Shown one piece after another: positions 33,940 to 46,449 of a stretch of 64,000 bases of DNA (positions within the stretch are counted from its first letter, which is position 1; the number at the start of each line of letters is the position of its first letter). The translations under genes were made by a program, and so were the position numbers. The notes beneath the pieces are model-generated. The model saw only the letters and a program-made list of their open reading frames with translations, searched no databases and had not been told where the DNA came from. This DNA is from Pollenia angustigena. Lineage: Eukaryota > Arthropoda > Insecta > Diptera > Polleniidae. The stretch spans positions 24,080,945-24,144,944 of the forward strand of contig OV884059.1 in assembly GCA_930367215.1 (NCBI GenBank). The letters are read 5' to 3'.

Positions 33940-34052
33940 GGCTGCCAGATTTGTCCCCGAAATATCAAAGTGACGATTTGGCAATCACAATTTACTAAAG
34001 TTACATGTATGAAGTGGACGATTTTTCGTCAAATTTATCTGGCAGCGCTGAT
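33940..34052. mobile_element. Small MITE with GGCTGCCAGATTTG-type ends
   Basis: Left GGCTGCCAGATTTGTC, reversed right GCGCTGCCAGATAAATTTGA; internal TCGTC and GACGA motifs mirror. The ends resemble those at 51404-51984. Confidence 0.5.
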
Positions 34053-34769
34053 TATTAACTTGTGTGTTTTATCTGTTGTTATAAAACGGTAAATGGATGA
34101 GCTAAATGATTTGAATCATTGTGAGTATTGTAAGTATTTTCTTGAAATTATTAATCAAGCTGACGTCATTTATGAGAATGCGTATAATGTCGACGTCGCA
34201 CTCATTAATATTTCTCTTGTGAGTATGAGTGAATCAGATTAGTTTAGTTTAAATGATTTCTACGCACTTCTGCTTACAATAGCATGAGTCAGTATGAGTA
34301 GCGAAAAAACGATTCATTGCTGATCTCTGGTCGATACGTGACATTTCCAACGTGAAATTTTTTCCATAATAATTTAACTGAATAATGATTTAAGCAAAAT
34401 AAAAATTTACCGTTAATCCGAATAACATATTTCTCTTTGAACGCTTCCTTAGATTGTAGACTTTGTAAGAAAATTTTTTTGGAATATTTTTTATCAAAAG
34501 AAGATAAATATTAAAGAAAACATACAATAAAACATTCCCACGTATAAGAAATTACGTTTCCACAACTTTGCAGTCTGATTGTTCATCTAAGTGAAAAAAA
34601 TTTATGGGTAAATTTATAAAATTAGTAAAATCTAAATATTTCTCTACAACAATATCGTAAAATAATCAGTTTTTAATAACTTTTAAATTTTCGGTCACGG
34701 TGGCGCTTTTGACGGAAATGCCCATATGTACATATGTATATGTATGTATGCATGTTTAATTTGAAAACA

Positions 34770-35720
34770 ATATGACTAAAAAATTTACATTTTCGACTAT
34801 TTTTCTAGCAACTTTACTTTTCGATAATAATATCGAAAGTAAACAAAATGTAAATTTAAACACATTTCGCAATACTTTTTACAAAAACAGTTATTTTCTA
34901 GGGGGAAAAAAATTTTTAACAAAACATTTTCTTGGTTGTACTTTTAAAAGATTTATATCCTATCGTAACTTGCTACTATTTTTTAGAGTTTTGAAAACTG
35001 GACAACCTTCTCAACTTTGTTCCAGGTTTTGCTTCACACTTTCAACTAGGAACCCACAACTTATTATACCTAGAATTCGTTGTAGTTGTTTTGAACGGTC
35101 GTTTTTAGTCAGAGTAGCTCGATGTTGGAATTATTTACCAGTGGACCTTCGTATATTCTCTCATTCAAATAACGCTTTCCGGTTAAAAATTATGTTACAC
35201 TTTTCTGTTCAGGATTAGGAACTCTTTTGATTGTTTTTTCCCCTTTTTGCCTAATCTTATGTTTAATGAGTTAGTACGGCTTTATTTCAGACAGAATGTT
35301 CTGTAATGTAATGATATATCTAATTGACTTATCTATTTTTTTTTTCATCTTTTTCATCTGAGCTACTACTTTGGGACCTGTTAATTGATAAATTAGTATT
35401 TTTTAAAAAATTTCTTTCAATCTTTGGCTGGGGAGCCATTTGTGTATTTGTATATTTGTATTTTTATAATTGCATACTTGAATAAATAAGTTTTTGATTA
35501 TTTATTGTATCCATTAATAATATTCAGGATTTTGCTTTTCTAATATATTTTTATTGGCCTTGATAGGCTTTCGTATATTACTTTTATTAAATAAATAAAT
35601 AAATAAATTTTCGAACTTAATTTCGAAAAAATTTTCGAACTTAATTTCGAACATACAAAAAATAGAAATTTTATCATATTAAGCAATATTTTATAAAATT
35701 AAAATAATTTTTTTTTCAAA
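34770..35720 (+). repeat. TTTTCGAAC-rich direct repeat, copy 2 of 3, split by a LINE
   Basis: The left part 34770-34914 and right part 35606-35720 together restore the block order listed for 32585-32830; the LINE fragment lies between. Confidence 0.6.
34915..35605 (+). pseudogene. 5'-truncated LINE, C-terminal reverse transcriptase end and 3' tail
   Basis: An open frame ends at 35218 with LLLFFRVLKTGQPSQLCSRF, then FLVRVARCWNYLPVDLR: the typical C-terminal end of Jockey-type LINE ORF2 (PR-R then WN-LP). It is followed by about 390 bases of 3' UTR and a TAAA tail (35585-35603). The upstream reverse transcriptase is missing, as expected of 5' truncation. Confidence 0.75.
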
Positions 35721-36284
35721 CTTAATTCGTTTAAGCAATTTCCAAGGAAAAATAAATATTTTCGAACTTGTTACGAAAGCAATAAATGTTTATGTTTAAT
35801 TTAACAACAATGTCACATATTCATAAATTATTAGCAAGTGTTAACTTTTTTAAGTACCTATTTAATTATTCACAGATGATTACTTTCAGCATAAAAAGTT
35901 TACACTTAATTTTAGGTAAAGTTGTAACTAAATGCCAACTAACTAATACATTCAAAGAACAGCTGATTGATATCATTTTATAATTTAGTTCAAAAGTACA
36001 ACATTTTTGAAGTGGTTATAAAAATATAAATGGAAAAAATTATGTATGAGAGATATTCAAATAATATCAGATTAAAACCTGGCAAAATACATTTAAGACG
36101 TATAAAACACGCTGCAAACCATTTTAAATGCAATTCTACTGCATCAAAAAACATCAATACAAAACGAAATAAACTAGAGATGTGTTCTGAGTCGATAAAA
36201 TTCTATTGAATATTTTTATTTTTACAAGTCCTTATTTTAATTGATTTATATACATACATATGTATATACTATTATAACCAAAAA
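35721..36284. other. AT-rich intergenic; no gene seen
   Basis: Only short A/T-biased open frames. Confidence 0.4.
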
Positions 36285-37300
36285 ATCTATATATAAATCG
36301 GCTAAGGTAAAACAGTGTAGAACACTTTCCTCCTCTGTATGCCAACGGATTTGAAAAAAATATACACCATTTGAAAGAAATTTAATCACAGAAGTGCACA
36401 ATATATATTTTATTAAAATCTGTTTAATAATTTCAGAGTTATTAGCTACTAACACAAATGCAAAATAAATAAATAAAAATTTATTTTCAATTATCAAATA
36501 AATAACAAAAAATTAGGGTGATCGATTATTCGATATTTTTCAGAAACGGGGTTTCGAATATTTCGATTAAATAAATCTTATGTATAAATCAGGTCAGGCA
36601 AAACAGTTAAGAACGCTTTCTTCCTTTGTTTGTCATCCGAACCTCTATGGGGAGAAAAGGCGAAATATGGGAAACTTAAATTCTTTCTTTTACTTTTCAG
36701 TGCTTCATGTGATAATTTTTAAATTTACTATAATATTGAACTCAGACACATAATATTATAGGTGTAGGGTCCTGAGTGAGTGATAACCTATAAGACAAAA
36801 AATGCTGGTATTTTTTGTTTTTCATCTGGAACTTTTTTGAATTTTCGTTAATATTCGACCTATAAAGATAAATCTATACATTAAACAGGGTAAACAAGAA
36901 CATGTAAGGGGAGCTTTTTGTTAATTTTTCGTTCAACAGCTGGTACTTTGATTAATTTTCGTTAATATTAGACATAGAAACATAAAACTAAAAGTGCAAC
37001 CTCCTGAGTGGATGACAATATATAAACGAGACTTTTTGATACTTTTTTGTTTTTCAATTGGTATTTTTTATATTGAACTTACAAAATTAAATTAACTCAC
37101 GCAGAAGATAAAATATGAACCGGAGGATGATGGTCCCTCGCCAAATCGATCCACTTTGAAGGAAAAAATAAATGCTCGAAACAAATAAATTCATATATAC
37201 TTAGATGTTTTCTTCATATTTACAAAAAAATTTATGGTCGAATTTTGACCATTAGGCGAACACTAGTAAAAATAATTCTTTTAAGAACAAAAAAGGTGGT
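36285..37300 (+). repeat. Dispersed repeat (related to 42340-43530), partial copies
   Basis: 36285-36420 and 36567-37160 match the reverse complement of parts of 42340-43530: (T)ATAAATCGGC(T/A)AAGGTAAAACAG, CTTTCCTCCTCTGT, CAGAAGTGCACAATATAT, and the block with AGGTGTAGGGTCCTGAGTGA. Confidence 0.6.
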
Positions 37301-37459
37301 TTTAATTGTTTGATAAGCTTTTTAATTAAATACATAATATATCGTTCAAAATATTATCGACATTTAATTTTCTCTACATGCCATTATGCATGGTTGCATT
37401 TCTTCTATCAGCTGAGAGCTGTTACTACGTTAGTTCTGAATTTTAGATTAAGTTAAAAA

Positions 37460-37720
37460 AAAAAAATTTTTGATTTTCGACTATTTTCTTGCAACTCCTC
37501 TTTTCGAATATAATATCGAACGTAAACAAAATTAAAATTTTAACACATTCAGCAATATATTTTTATAAAAACAGTTATTTTGCTGGAAAATTTTTTTTTT
37601 TGACAAAACAATTTTCGAACTTATTTTCGAAAAAATTTTCGAACATACAAAAAACAAAATTTTAACATAAAAAGCAATGTTTTATAAAATCATAATAATT
37701 TTTTTTATCAAATAAATTAA
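37460..37720 (+). repeat. TTTTCGAAC-rich direct repeat, copy 3 of 3
   Basis: Same block order as 32585-32830. Further degenerate TTTTCGAAC motifs continue to about 38540. Confidence 0.65.
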
Positions 37721-39120
37721 ATTTAACTTATTTCGAAAACAATATGCATAATAATATCTATTACATATACATATATGTATGTATGTGTGATTCGAAAACA
37801 ATATTGCATATGAACATAATTTGAAAACAATATTTTGAAAAAAAATTTAATTAAAAATGAGTTAATTAAAAAACCATATTGAACGTTTGTTTTTTAAGAA
37901 AACACTTGATTCCGAAATTTTCGTTAATAAATAAAATTAAAAATTATAAATACATATTAAGCTGGGTTTAACAAAATAATAGCAAATTTTAACAAACAAA
38001 AAAAAAAAAAAAAAAAGTCATTGTATTAGTGATAGTAAAAAAAAATTTTTAACACTATTTCCAAATTTTTTCGAACATCAGTAAAATTGAAATTTTACCA
38101 TAAAAGGGAATGTTTATTTAAAAATTATTTTGAAATTAATTATATTCTTACCTATTTTTTAAAGTTAGCCACAATTCAAAATTTCTCTTTCGAACACAGT
38201 TTCTAAGTGAAAATTTGAGCGATCTTCGAATTTTTTAAAAATTATTTAACAAAAATGTGTAAACATTGTTAGCAACTAATTAAACATATTTAGGCAAAAG
38301 TTAATATAAAAACCACTTAAAAAACTTTTTAAATTTGATCTAAGTTTTTTCGAACATATTTTTAAAAGTTTTTAAAATTTATTTTACAAGTTTTTCCAAC
38401 ACGATTTTTGAACTTTGGAACTAATATTAACAATTTAAATTAAATTTTACAATATTCAACAAAAATTTTTTTAATCTAATTTTTTAAATTTTCGAAATTA
38501 ATTTCAGAATTTTTCGAACTTTTAAAAAAATTCACCATTTAAATGTTTTCTACAAGATCTTGAACATTTTTAATTTTATTAAAATTATTTACTATTAAAT
38601 TTTAGTGTGATTTTTTTAAATCCCCGGTTTAGATTTTGAAATATTTAATCAGAAGAATTTTATTTCCCAACCCTTTAATTTGCAAGTTTATACATACATA
38701 GTGTTTTGAAGCAAATGAATTATCCTGCTATATTTTTAGAGAAATTTTCTATAGACTTTTATAATTTTTTGTGCACAAAAAAAAAACTTGTTAGAACTCA
38801 AACAATTTTCTATAATTTTCTTTTCGATTGTTTTAGAAAAAAAAGAAGAAAAATACGTAAATTGTTCTTTTCGTTCTACTTGACAAAACAATCAAAGGTC
38901 TCCTCATTTGAGTACGAGTTTTTCAGTTTTGTTGTTGTTTTTTTTTCGTCTTTTGCTGCATTTTAACACTTTTATGTGCAGTAAAAGAAAGAGATTCTAA
39001 AGATTTGGAAAATTACTATAAATGCAACCGGAATTTAGGCTTTGCAAAGCAATGCACGAAGTCAGAGCTAAGAAAAAAAACTCAAGTATTTGTATTTGAA
39101 AATATAAAATGGAAATAAAA
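37721..39120. other. AT-rich intergenic; no gene supported
   Basis: A/T runs and short biased open frames. A TATA-like ATATATAAAATATAAAA stands at 39183-39199, just upstream of the possible exon at 39213. Confidence 0.4.
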
Positions 39121-39144
39121 CAGGCAGGCAGGCAGGCAGGCAGG
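39121..39144 (+). repeat. CAGG microsatellite
   Basis: Six tandem CAGG units, the last imperfect. A reverse-type GGCT microsatellite lies at 39358-39375. Confidence 0.9.
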
Positions 39145-39212
39145 CGGAGAGAGCAACAGCCTTCTATAAACTTAACCAGCAGCAATATATATAAAATATA
39201 AAACGACAATGA

Positions 39213-39290
39213 ATGAGTGCGAATATTTCAAGCCCATCATCCATTCATTCAAGCGACCATCATCATCATCATATGGAGAAGGAACAAGGT
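39213..39290 (+). CDS. Possible first coding exon with a His5 run
   Basis: ATG at 39213 opens MSANISSPSSIHSSDHHHHH then MEKEQ, and then a GTACTT that could serve as a donor. Ser/His-rich starts like this occur in fly regulatory proteins, and a TATA-like stretch lies just upstream. An overlapping frame from ATG 39209 is also open for 44 codons. No downstream exon was found; it may be chance on a CAT microsatellite. Confidence 0.2.
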
Positions 39291-39379
39291 ACTTCACCTA
39301 CTTTGTGCAACAAAATGAAACAACAATACCAACTCATAAATAACCGGGGAAAGGGAGGCTGGCTGGCTGGCTGGCAGTT

Positions 39380-40429
39380 ACACACACAACTTAACATGTT
39401 AAACAATATATGAGAAATATTATTAAAAAAATTTGTTTTAATGTTTTTAACCCTTGCAAAAACTGTTTGATTGTTAAAGCAAAATTCTTTCTTTCTACTC
39501 GTATTTCTATAGTAAGTGTTTAATTTCTTCTTCAAAACTTAATTGTACAAAATCTTTGAATTGTTTTCGAAACCTTTGCCACCCTCCTCCCCCTTCTGGC
39601 TTTCTTAGATTTTCTGCTTTATGTATTTCTTTTTTTTTCTTCTGTTAAGGAAAATGTCATAGAAATTATTTGTTATTAGGGAAAACAATTATTTTAAAAT
39701 AAAATATTTAAAAAAAAAAAACACAAAAAATATAATTTATGTTTGTTTCAAAAGCTTTTTTAAATGGAAATTTTTAACAGAAATTATAAACTGTACATTA
39801 GAGAAATTAACATAAATTTAAATTAATTTTTATTTTTTTGTGAGTAGAAAAAAATTTAAATAAAACGACACCAAGAGTTAGTAATTGTTGTCCCAATGAC
39901 TACAATAGAAAAAAATTATAATAAATAACCCAGCAAATTGTTTAAAACAAAAACAGATTCTATTAAAAAGAAAACGAGAGACGAGAGAAAATAAATTGGT
40001 TAATGAGATGAAGCGAAACAAGTTAATGTGACAATTCTCGTATACCCCGTTTACACTGCAACGAAATCTAATATTTATGAAATTTCGAGCAAAATCCTGT
40101 TGTTTTTGACTAGATTTCCGATACAAAACAAAATCTACCAGATTTCGACGAAATCTAGACAAAATCTAGTAGCACAAGATGTGTGCAACTATAGCATTTT
40201 TAAAATTGTATTATCATTTTAAGTTCTCATTTAGCTTGAAAAACATCCGCTTGTACTAAAAACTACTCCCTGTAAAAGAAAAAATTACATTTTAATTGAA
40301 AACTTGTTAAAACTTTCAATAATTTTTAGAAAATAGAATGTGAGAATTATTTATTTTTATTTTTCGAATGTGTTCAATTAATCAAATTTCAACTTAAAAA
40401 GCTTTCTTCCAATAGTCCAAAGCAAATAA
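39380..40429. other. Intergenic; short inverted repeat only
   Basis: Around 40045-40165, AAATCTA-type motifs recur on both strands (CGAAATCTAATATTT, CGAAATCTAGACAAAATCTA), perhaps a degraded MITE. No gene. Confidence 0.4.
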
Positions 40430-41040
40430 TCTTTGTATGAATCCCTTTAAAACTCGATGCATGTGGTTTTCGCAGTCTTATATAAAACCGAATTTGGTAT
40501 TAGGTGAGGAGAATATAGAATTTGTTTCATATTATAAAGTCTTAGGATTGTATATATGTAGATAATTATCTAAATTTTGAGTTTCATATCAATCATGTTG
40601 CTCCAAGAATTAATTTTGTTTTGAGAAGGTTATATGCTTTAGCCCTGTATTTGCCAAGTAATGTAAAGATGAACCTTGCTATGGCATTATGTCTTCTTTT
40701 ATTAGTGTATGGACTAGAAGTCTATTCGGGGGTATCGCAAACTAGTATCAATAGACCTAAACAGTGTTTTAATAGAGTTGCACGTTATATCTTTGGAATA
40801 ACATATAGATCACACACTCATATGACTTCTTATACTAGGAAACTATTGAAATGTGATTTTGAAAGTTTCATTAATATGAGAATATTATTACAATTTTACA
40901 ACCTTAAAGAAAAATTTAATTTCGGGCATTCCACTAGAACTAGTTTAATAATCATACCTAGACACTCCACTCAAATTATGAGTAGGTCATTTACTGTCAG
41001 GGTCTCAAGACTGTGGAATTCCGTCATACCTTGTGGTAGG

Positions 41041-42037
41041 CAGTGAACCAAGCCAAAGGGGTTTGATCGGCGGCGGCGGCACGGGTATAATTGATCGGCG
41101 GCGGCGGCGTTTGCGTCAATGAATCGGCAGCGGCTTGAAATGTTTAAAATTGTTAGTGCCGGTTCACACACGTCAAGACCGACTCGTCAAGTCTTGAGTT
41201 TTTTGGAAAGAGGGGAAAAGAAATGGCATTCTCTTTTCCCTTCTCTCCTAAAAACTCAAGAGAAAAGAGTCAAACTTGACGTGTGTGAACCAGCACTTAT
41301 TTAAGGAAAACTATTAATCATTTCTCTATCAATTTATTTTAATGTTAAAGTACAAAACATCAAATAATAATAAAAGGATATTGTAATTTCGGTTTTTACC
41401 ATTACTGCTTTAAACTGATGTTATCTGTGGGACTACATATCCATTTACAGAAAGTAAAGCTTTCTGCAAAAAATTATTAATCAAAATGTAAGCTTTAAAT
41501 TTCAAAATTGTGCTAACCGACTTAAAGCACCAGCTGCAAATCTTGTAATTTTCTAAAAGCATTTTGTTTGAAACAAAGAGGTGACCAAAACATTGCCAAC
41601 ACTTTGCACTTCCATACAGTGCCTTAATGTGAGACACTTCTTTAATCTTTTATTTTTTATTTAACAACTGCTGGTAATATTTTATACTTTTTACTGCCAC
41701 ATTAAAAACTTCACCATCAGAGTAAGATTCAGAATATCTTGTCTTTTTTGTAAAATATTCCTGCAGAGATTTTTGCATGTTGTTAAGTACAATGACGTTT
41801 TAAAAAAATTTAACGGCACTTGAATGTAGCACATTCATGCTAAAATATACAATTTTTGCAAAAGAAATTAATACATTAAAATACAAATCTGTAAAATAAA
41901 CTTAGTCACACAAATTAAGAAATTTCACGGCGCAGCTGCTGTCATCGGCGGCTTTAATTGAGCCGTCTAAGCCTTGTAAGTCGGCGGCGGCGCGGCTTGG
42001 AGAAATCAAGCTTGCGCCGATCTCGCTTGGTTCTCTG
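41041..42037. mobile_element. 997-bp hAT-like element with GGC-repeat ends, inside the LINE
   Basis: The ends are CAGTGAACCAAGC and, reversed, CAGAGAACCAAGC; flanks GTGGTAGG and GTGGTGAG are an imperfect 8-bp TSD. Both sub-terminal regions are rich in CGGCGGCGG. A hairpin MITE is nested at 41156-41296. Confidence 0.75.
41156..41296. mobile_element. 141-bp hairpin MITE (family C), copy 2
   Basis: Same ends as the copy at 3850 (GTGCCGGTTCACACACGT and ACGTGTGTGAACCAGCAC). Flanked by TTA on both sides (41153-41155, 41297-41299). Confidence 0.85.
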
Positions 42038-42339
42038 GTGGTGAGCGCACATTCTCTAATTCTATTTCAGTGTTAAAGAAAATGTTATTAGAAAATCTGT
42101 AGCAAGTAAGAAGTTGACTGTACAAGTTGCCACAAGTTCTGTGTCCTTATATCGTTTTCAACATTTGTGCAATAGGGGGGTATTAAAAATAGTTATACAT
42201 TATCTTAAGAAATAAGAAAACATGTAATATTTGCCATACGATTAAGCTGGATTAATTTGACCGACATGGCTTACAATCCATACTTAATAAATAAATAAAT
42301 AATATTATGAAGGAATTTGCATGTTTAACGCATTTGTGT

Positions 42340-43530
42340 TTTTTCCATCTTAGTCGATCGATTCGGCGAGAAACCAGCCTCCGGTTCATATGTTATCTTC
42401 CACTCAAGTCCCTGAATATTTTATTTTATTTTGTAAGTTCAATAATATAAAAAAGCAGAAGTTCCAATTGAAAAACAAAAAAGTGTCCTCTTACAGTTTC
42501 TCTCTCAAACACTCTTGACTCTGCATGTTGAGATTTATGTTTCAAGGTTCAATATTAATACAAATTCAAAAAGTACCGGTTAAAGAACAAAAAGGTCCAA
42601 AAAGATCCCTTTAACAGATTCTCATTCACTTAGGGCCTTTCAAGTTTAATTTTATATTTCTGGGTCCAATTCTCTTAGAGATTCTCACCCACTCAGGATA
42701 TTGCATGTTTAGTTTTATGTTCCTTGGCCCAATATTAGCAAAAAAAAAAAAACTAGCAGTGGTAGAACGAAAAAGTACCAAAAGGTTCCTTCTATTAGAT
42801 TTTCACCCCCTCAGGAAATTGCATGTTTTATTTTATGTTTCTAGGTGCAATATTAACGAAATTAAAAAAAGTACCAATTGAAGAATTTAAAAAAGTACCA
42901 ACCTTTTTCTTATTATAGGTTCTCGTTTACTTAGGACCCTGCACCTATAATTGTATGTTTCCAAGTTCAATATTATAGAAAATTAAAAAATCATCACATG
43001 CAGCACGGAAAAGTAAAAGAGAGAAATTTAATTCCCGTATTTCCCCTTTTTGATACTTATTTTCTCACAATTAAAGTAATAAAAATTTTTAAATAATCAA
43101 ATACGTATATATGTATATGGCAAGACCTGGAGAAAAATGTTTTGTCAAAAAGTACCAAATATAGGTACGTTAAAATTTCGAAAAAGCACCAAATTTATAT
43201 TTGCAACTTTGGTATAAACTTTTAATTGGTTTAAAAGATTGATGGGGTGTCCAAAGAAGTTCCAAAATAAAGGTTATAACCGTTTACTCCCAAAAAGGGC
43301 CGAATTAGAAAAAGTACCAGTTTCTAATGAACAACGATAAGTATTAAATTATTTGATAAGAAGATATAACGTTAGCGAATTTACTCGTTTTTGCATTTTA
43401 CCACCTTAAATTTAATATATTGTGCACTTCTGTAAGTAACTGCCATTTGGGTATTTTTTGTCGTAATCGGTTGACAAACAGAGGAGGAAAGTGTTCTTTC
43501 CTGTTTTACCTTTGCCGATTTATACATAAG
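42340..43530 (-). repeat. Dispersed repeat with internal tandem units of about 130-150 bp
   Basis: Units contain AAAGTACCA, a CCCT(T/C)TTA-like block, AGATTCTCATTCACT, GCATGTTTA(A/G)TTTTATGTT and CTAGGTCCAATATTA. At least five diverged units span 42400-43010; the rest shares blocks with 36285-37300 and 49430-50680. No ORF. Confidence 0.7.
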
Positions 43531-43687
43531 ATGTATGCGGACGGACGGACATCGTTAGATCGACTGAGAAAGTGATTCCTAGTCGATCGGTATCCTAAAG
43601 GAGGTTGGGGAGTAAACTATAAGGGGTGTTTAGGTGTTACACACATCAGCAAAAGCGCATAATATCCCCCTTCACTATGGTTGTACC

Positions 43688-44970
43688 CAGGGTTACCGTT
43701 GGAAATTTTCGAAAAGGGTCACAAAAAGGGGATTTTCCAGAAAAAGGAGTCAAAAAAAGGGTATTTCAATAAAAAAAAGGGTCAAGTTATTTATAAGCAG
43801 TATTTCCCATTTTAAGTCTGAGTTCATACGGCTCATGTCTTATTGACAAGATTGCTACTTTATAGGCGAGAGGGACGAGGGGAAAAGAAACGAGTACACA
43901 GATGCATGTACTGTCTTTACGTTTTGCTTTATCATTCGTTGTTTAATTTTGTTATTGTTTTCAATATTAAAAAAGCACATGTCGTCAACATGACATGAAT
44001 CATTTGAACGCCAATTCATGTTCAAAGAAGAAAAAGGAAGAATCTTGTCAATAAGAGATGAGCCGTATGAACTCAGACTAATGAACATAATAAGACCAAG
44101 TTTTTTTTATAAGCAAACAAAAAAATAATATTTGAGGTAAGAAGAGCTCAAAAAATTAAATTTTTTTATGGAATGCTCTGCCCTGTTTTAAACACCTGAC
44201 AAAAAGTTTATTCTTTATCATTATAGCTAATTTTTTCATACTTTTTATGTAATTTTCCGATTTAGCGATGTCAAATAAATTTTAGGGTCTGTTTTAAATT
44301 TTGCTATCGTTCGCGAATTGTAACCATTTTCTCGATTAAAGCGATTTATTCCTGTAAGTGTCAGATTTTTTAAAGCTTTTACGATTTTTAATAAATATAA
44401 GACTTTGCTATCATACCGCTTTTACCAAATATTTGGGAATTTCCGCTAATTGAGAAATTTTTACCTCTTGTTTTCATTCCTGTTAGGGCACTCTCAACAC
44501 TGTCGATTCAAAAGGGGGCGAAAAGTTCAATACCTTTTGCCATTATTAAGGGCAAATTTTTTTGAATAAAACATGCTACTGTTTAAGAGAGCAAAACACC
44601 AAATTGCATTTGTTTAATGTCATTTTTTAATGTCAAATTTTTGTTTAAAAAAGAAACCACCGTAAAAAAATAACAAATATTTATATGAGTTATGTTTGCT
44701 TTTAGGGAAATTGTACTATACTATCAAAAATCAAGGAGAAGAGTCTGTTCCATATCAAGCAATGCTTATTACGAAAACATTTGTTTAGCACTTCTGTTCC
44801 GCAGTGTTGACAAAAAACAAAATGTGGGAGCTATTTCCAAAAAGGGTCAAAAAGTGTCACAAAATAGGTGATAATGATACAAAAGTATAATTTAAAAAAA
44901 GGTTCATAAAAGGTATCAAACCGTCGAAAAAGGGTCAAATTGATACTTTAGTATCACAACGGTAACGCTG
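43688..44970. mobile_element. 1283-bp hAT-like element
   Basis: The ends are CAGGGTTACCGTTG and, reversed, CAGCGTTACCGTTG; flanks GTTGTACC and GTTATACC are an 8-bp TSD with one difference. Sub-terminal zones repeat AAAGGGTCA motifs. It carries the nested MITE at 43816-44078. Confidence 0.82.
43816..44078. mobile_element. 263-bp MITE with 38-bp TIRs, nested
   Basis: The ends GTCTGAGTTCATACGGCTCA and its mirror extend to 38 bp with two mismatches. The flanks are TAA on both sides. The interior includes a CATGACATGAAT block also seen around 15130-15210. Confidence 0.85.
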
Positions 44971-45010
44971 GTTATACCCACACCAAGAGGAATCAAAAGG
45001 ACTTCATGAG

Positions 45011-45672
45011 CTATCTTGACCTATTCTTAGTGCAAGCTCGCTTTTTTTCTTAAGAATACGTCTAGATGATAGTGAAAAGAAATTTGCTTATTAATATTTG
45101 CTTGCGAATATACTTCCCTTTTTATCTATTCTTTTAAAGAATCCGAACATCTAAAAATAAAGCAGAAAGAAATCATGTTCGCAAGTTTTTGTTAAACACT
45201 TACAACAAATTTAAACGGCTCCTCTTTTTTTAAGACTCAAGTTAATTTTACTACCAATAATTGAAATTTGTATCTCCCTCTTTTTAATGAAACATTCCTG
45301 AAATACATTTAAAAAACATATTTGTATCAAAATAATATCTGTTTTTATTCGTCTGACAACTTTTGCTGGGTTCTATTTCTAAGTGTCCTGCTACTAAATT
45401 CATAGTAATGTCACAAAATTCAAAAATGTATGAGTTATAATAGAAAAAAAAAATGTAAGGAATAGAGAAAAAAACAGGCAACATAATTTTCAATTAAATT
45501 ATGTTTACACACACTTTGTTTTATTTCAACAATTCGTTTTTTTTTCTACCATAATTTTTATAATAATTGTACATAAGAGTCATACACTAAGAGAAAAATT
45601 ATAATACAGGGTGAAACAAATGTTGTAATAGCAATAAAGAAGTGAAATGATATTAAAATTAAGAAATTCTCT
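45011..45672. other. AT-rich intergenic; no gene seen
   Basis: No supported feature. Confidence 0.4.
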
Positions 45673-45895
45673 TACTGAGCTACCTAAATAAGAGCGGAAG
45701 CGTTTTTTGTATGTCAAAACTTCTCATTTGCATACAATTTATACGAAACAAACCATTAGAATGCGAATTAGAAACCACCCGGCTGATAAATCTTACTTGA
45801 CAGATCGCTATGTCGGTTTGTTGTATTGAAATTGTATTTAAATAAAATTTTCATGTTTAAAAAAACGCTTGCCGCTTTTGTTTAGGTTGTTCAGT
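45673..45895. mobile_element. MITE, TACCTAAA family
   Basis: The left end has ACTGAGCTACCTAAATAAGA and the reversed right end ACTGAACAACCTAAACAAAA; both continue GCGG(A/C)AAGCGTTTTTT. Related ends occur at 52190 and 63461-63553. Confidence 0.65.
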
Positions 45896-46039
45896 TAGAA
45901 ACAAAAAAACGAAATTTAAGGTTCGCATAGAAGGTCATATGGAAAACATTTTAAAAAATGATTGTTCTTCTTGAAATTTTATATTTTAAAGCCTGCAGTT
46001 AAAATAGTCTTATTCGTAAATCTGCTCTGAGTGGGGAAA

Positions 46040-46330
46040 CAGCACGCTAGTCATTGTCATTGTCATTCTTTTTCTTTATTCTTCCTTGTATGTTCGCCCT
46101 CGCGCGTTTTACGCTTCTTCCGCATTGATTTTTGGCTTGGGGTCGCATTACAGTTTTTCGGTTTTCCACATTAATCGTTCGTTTTTAACCTAACTTTTTG
46201 CATCGTGCGCTGGCTGCCTTTGGAAGTTTCGGCCTCTAACATGGAGGTGTAGGTACATAGTTTGATAGCTTGTGTAGCAGTAGGCTTATCGATTGTAATC
46301 TGCAATTTGTGTGTTTTGGTCAACGACGAG
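46040..46330. promoter_or_regulatory. GC-richer island, possible promoter or 5' UTR
   Basis: Composition jumps to near-balanced GC (CCCTCGCGCGTTTTACGC, GTGCGCTGGCTGCC) in a roughly 30% GC neighbourhood. Short open frames start on both strands (minus, from about 46150: MRPQAKNQCGRSVKRARANI; plus: ATGGAG followed by GTGTAG). A DRE-like CTTATCGATT is at about 46287. No adjoining exon was found, so its gene and direction are unknown. Confidence 0.3.
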
Positions 46331-46449
46331 TTAAATTTACATAAAAAATGGTCTTAAAATGCTATGGCACAATACATATTTGAAACCATATACATTGATT
46401 TTTTAGAGGTATTTAGAATATTCGTTATGGATTTATATTTACTTTACCG

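Larger units (their letters stand above)
33273..34329. mobile_element. 1057-bp hAT-like element with perfect 8-bp TSD
   Basis: The ends are CAGAGATCAGCAATGA and, reversed, CAGAGATCAGCAATGAAT. The flanks are GTCGATAC on both sides (33265-33272, 34330-34337). Sub-terminal zones are rich in short ACTCATAC-like repeats. It contains two nested MITEs and no transposase. Confidence 0.85.
40430..42300 (+). pseudogene. 5'-truncated Jockey-type LINE, interrupted by a hAT-like element
   Basis: From about 40430 the frame reads KTRCMWFSQSYIKPNLVLGE, then VSYYKVLGL; an open frame from 40621 to 41046 gives LLLLVYGLEVYSGVSQ, CFNRVARYIFGI and FTVRVSRLWNSVI. This is the thumb and C-terminal part of a LINE ORF2. 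The element at 41041-42037 interrupts it; LINE sequence resumes at 42038 and ends in a TAAA tail at 42284-42300. Confidence 0.78.
43555..45010 (-). repeat. Fragment of the 22338-type dispersed repeat, split by a hAT-like element
   Basis: 43555-43687 and 44971-45010 are reverse-oriented relatives of the left end of 22338-23028 (shared GACATCGTTAG, GATCGGTATCCT-like, TTACACACATCAGC, GGTTATACCCACACC). Confidence 0.6.

Noticed and set aside
39213..39290. Confident first exon of a His-rich regulatory protein
   Set aside because: The His run is a CAT microsatellite, another frame is also open, and no downstream exon was found; listed only at low confidence.
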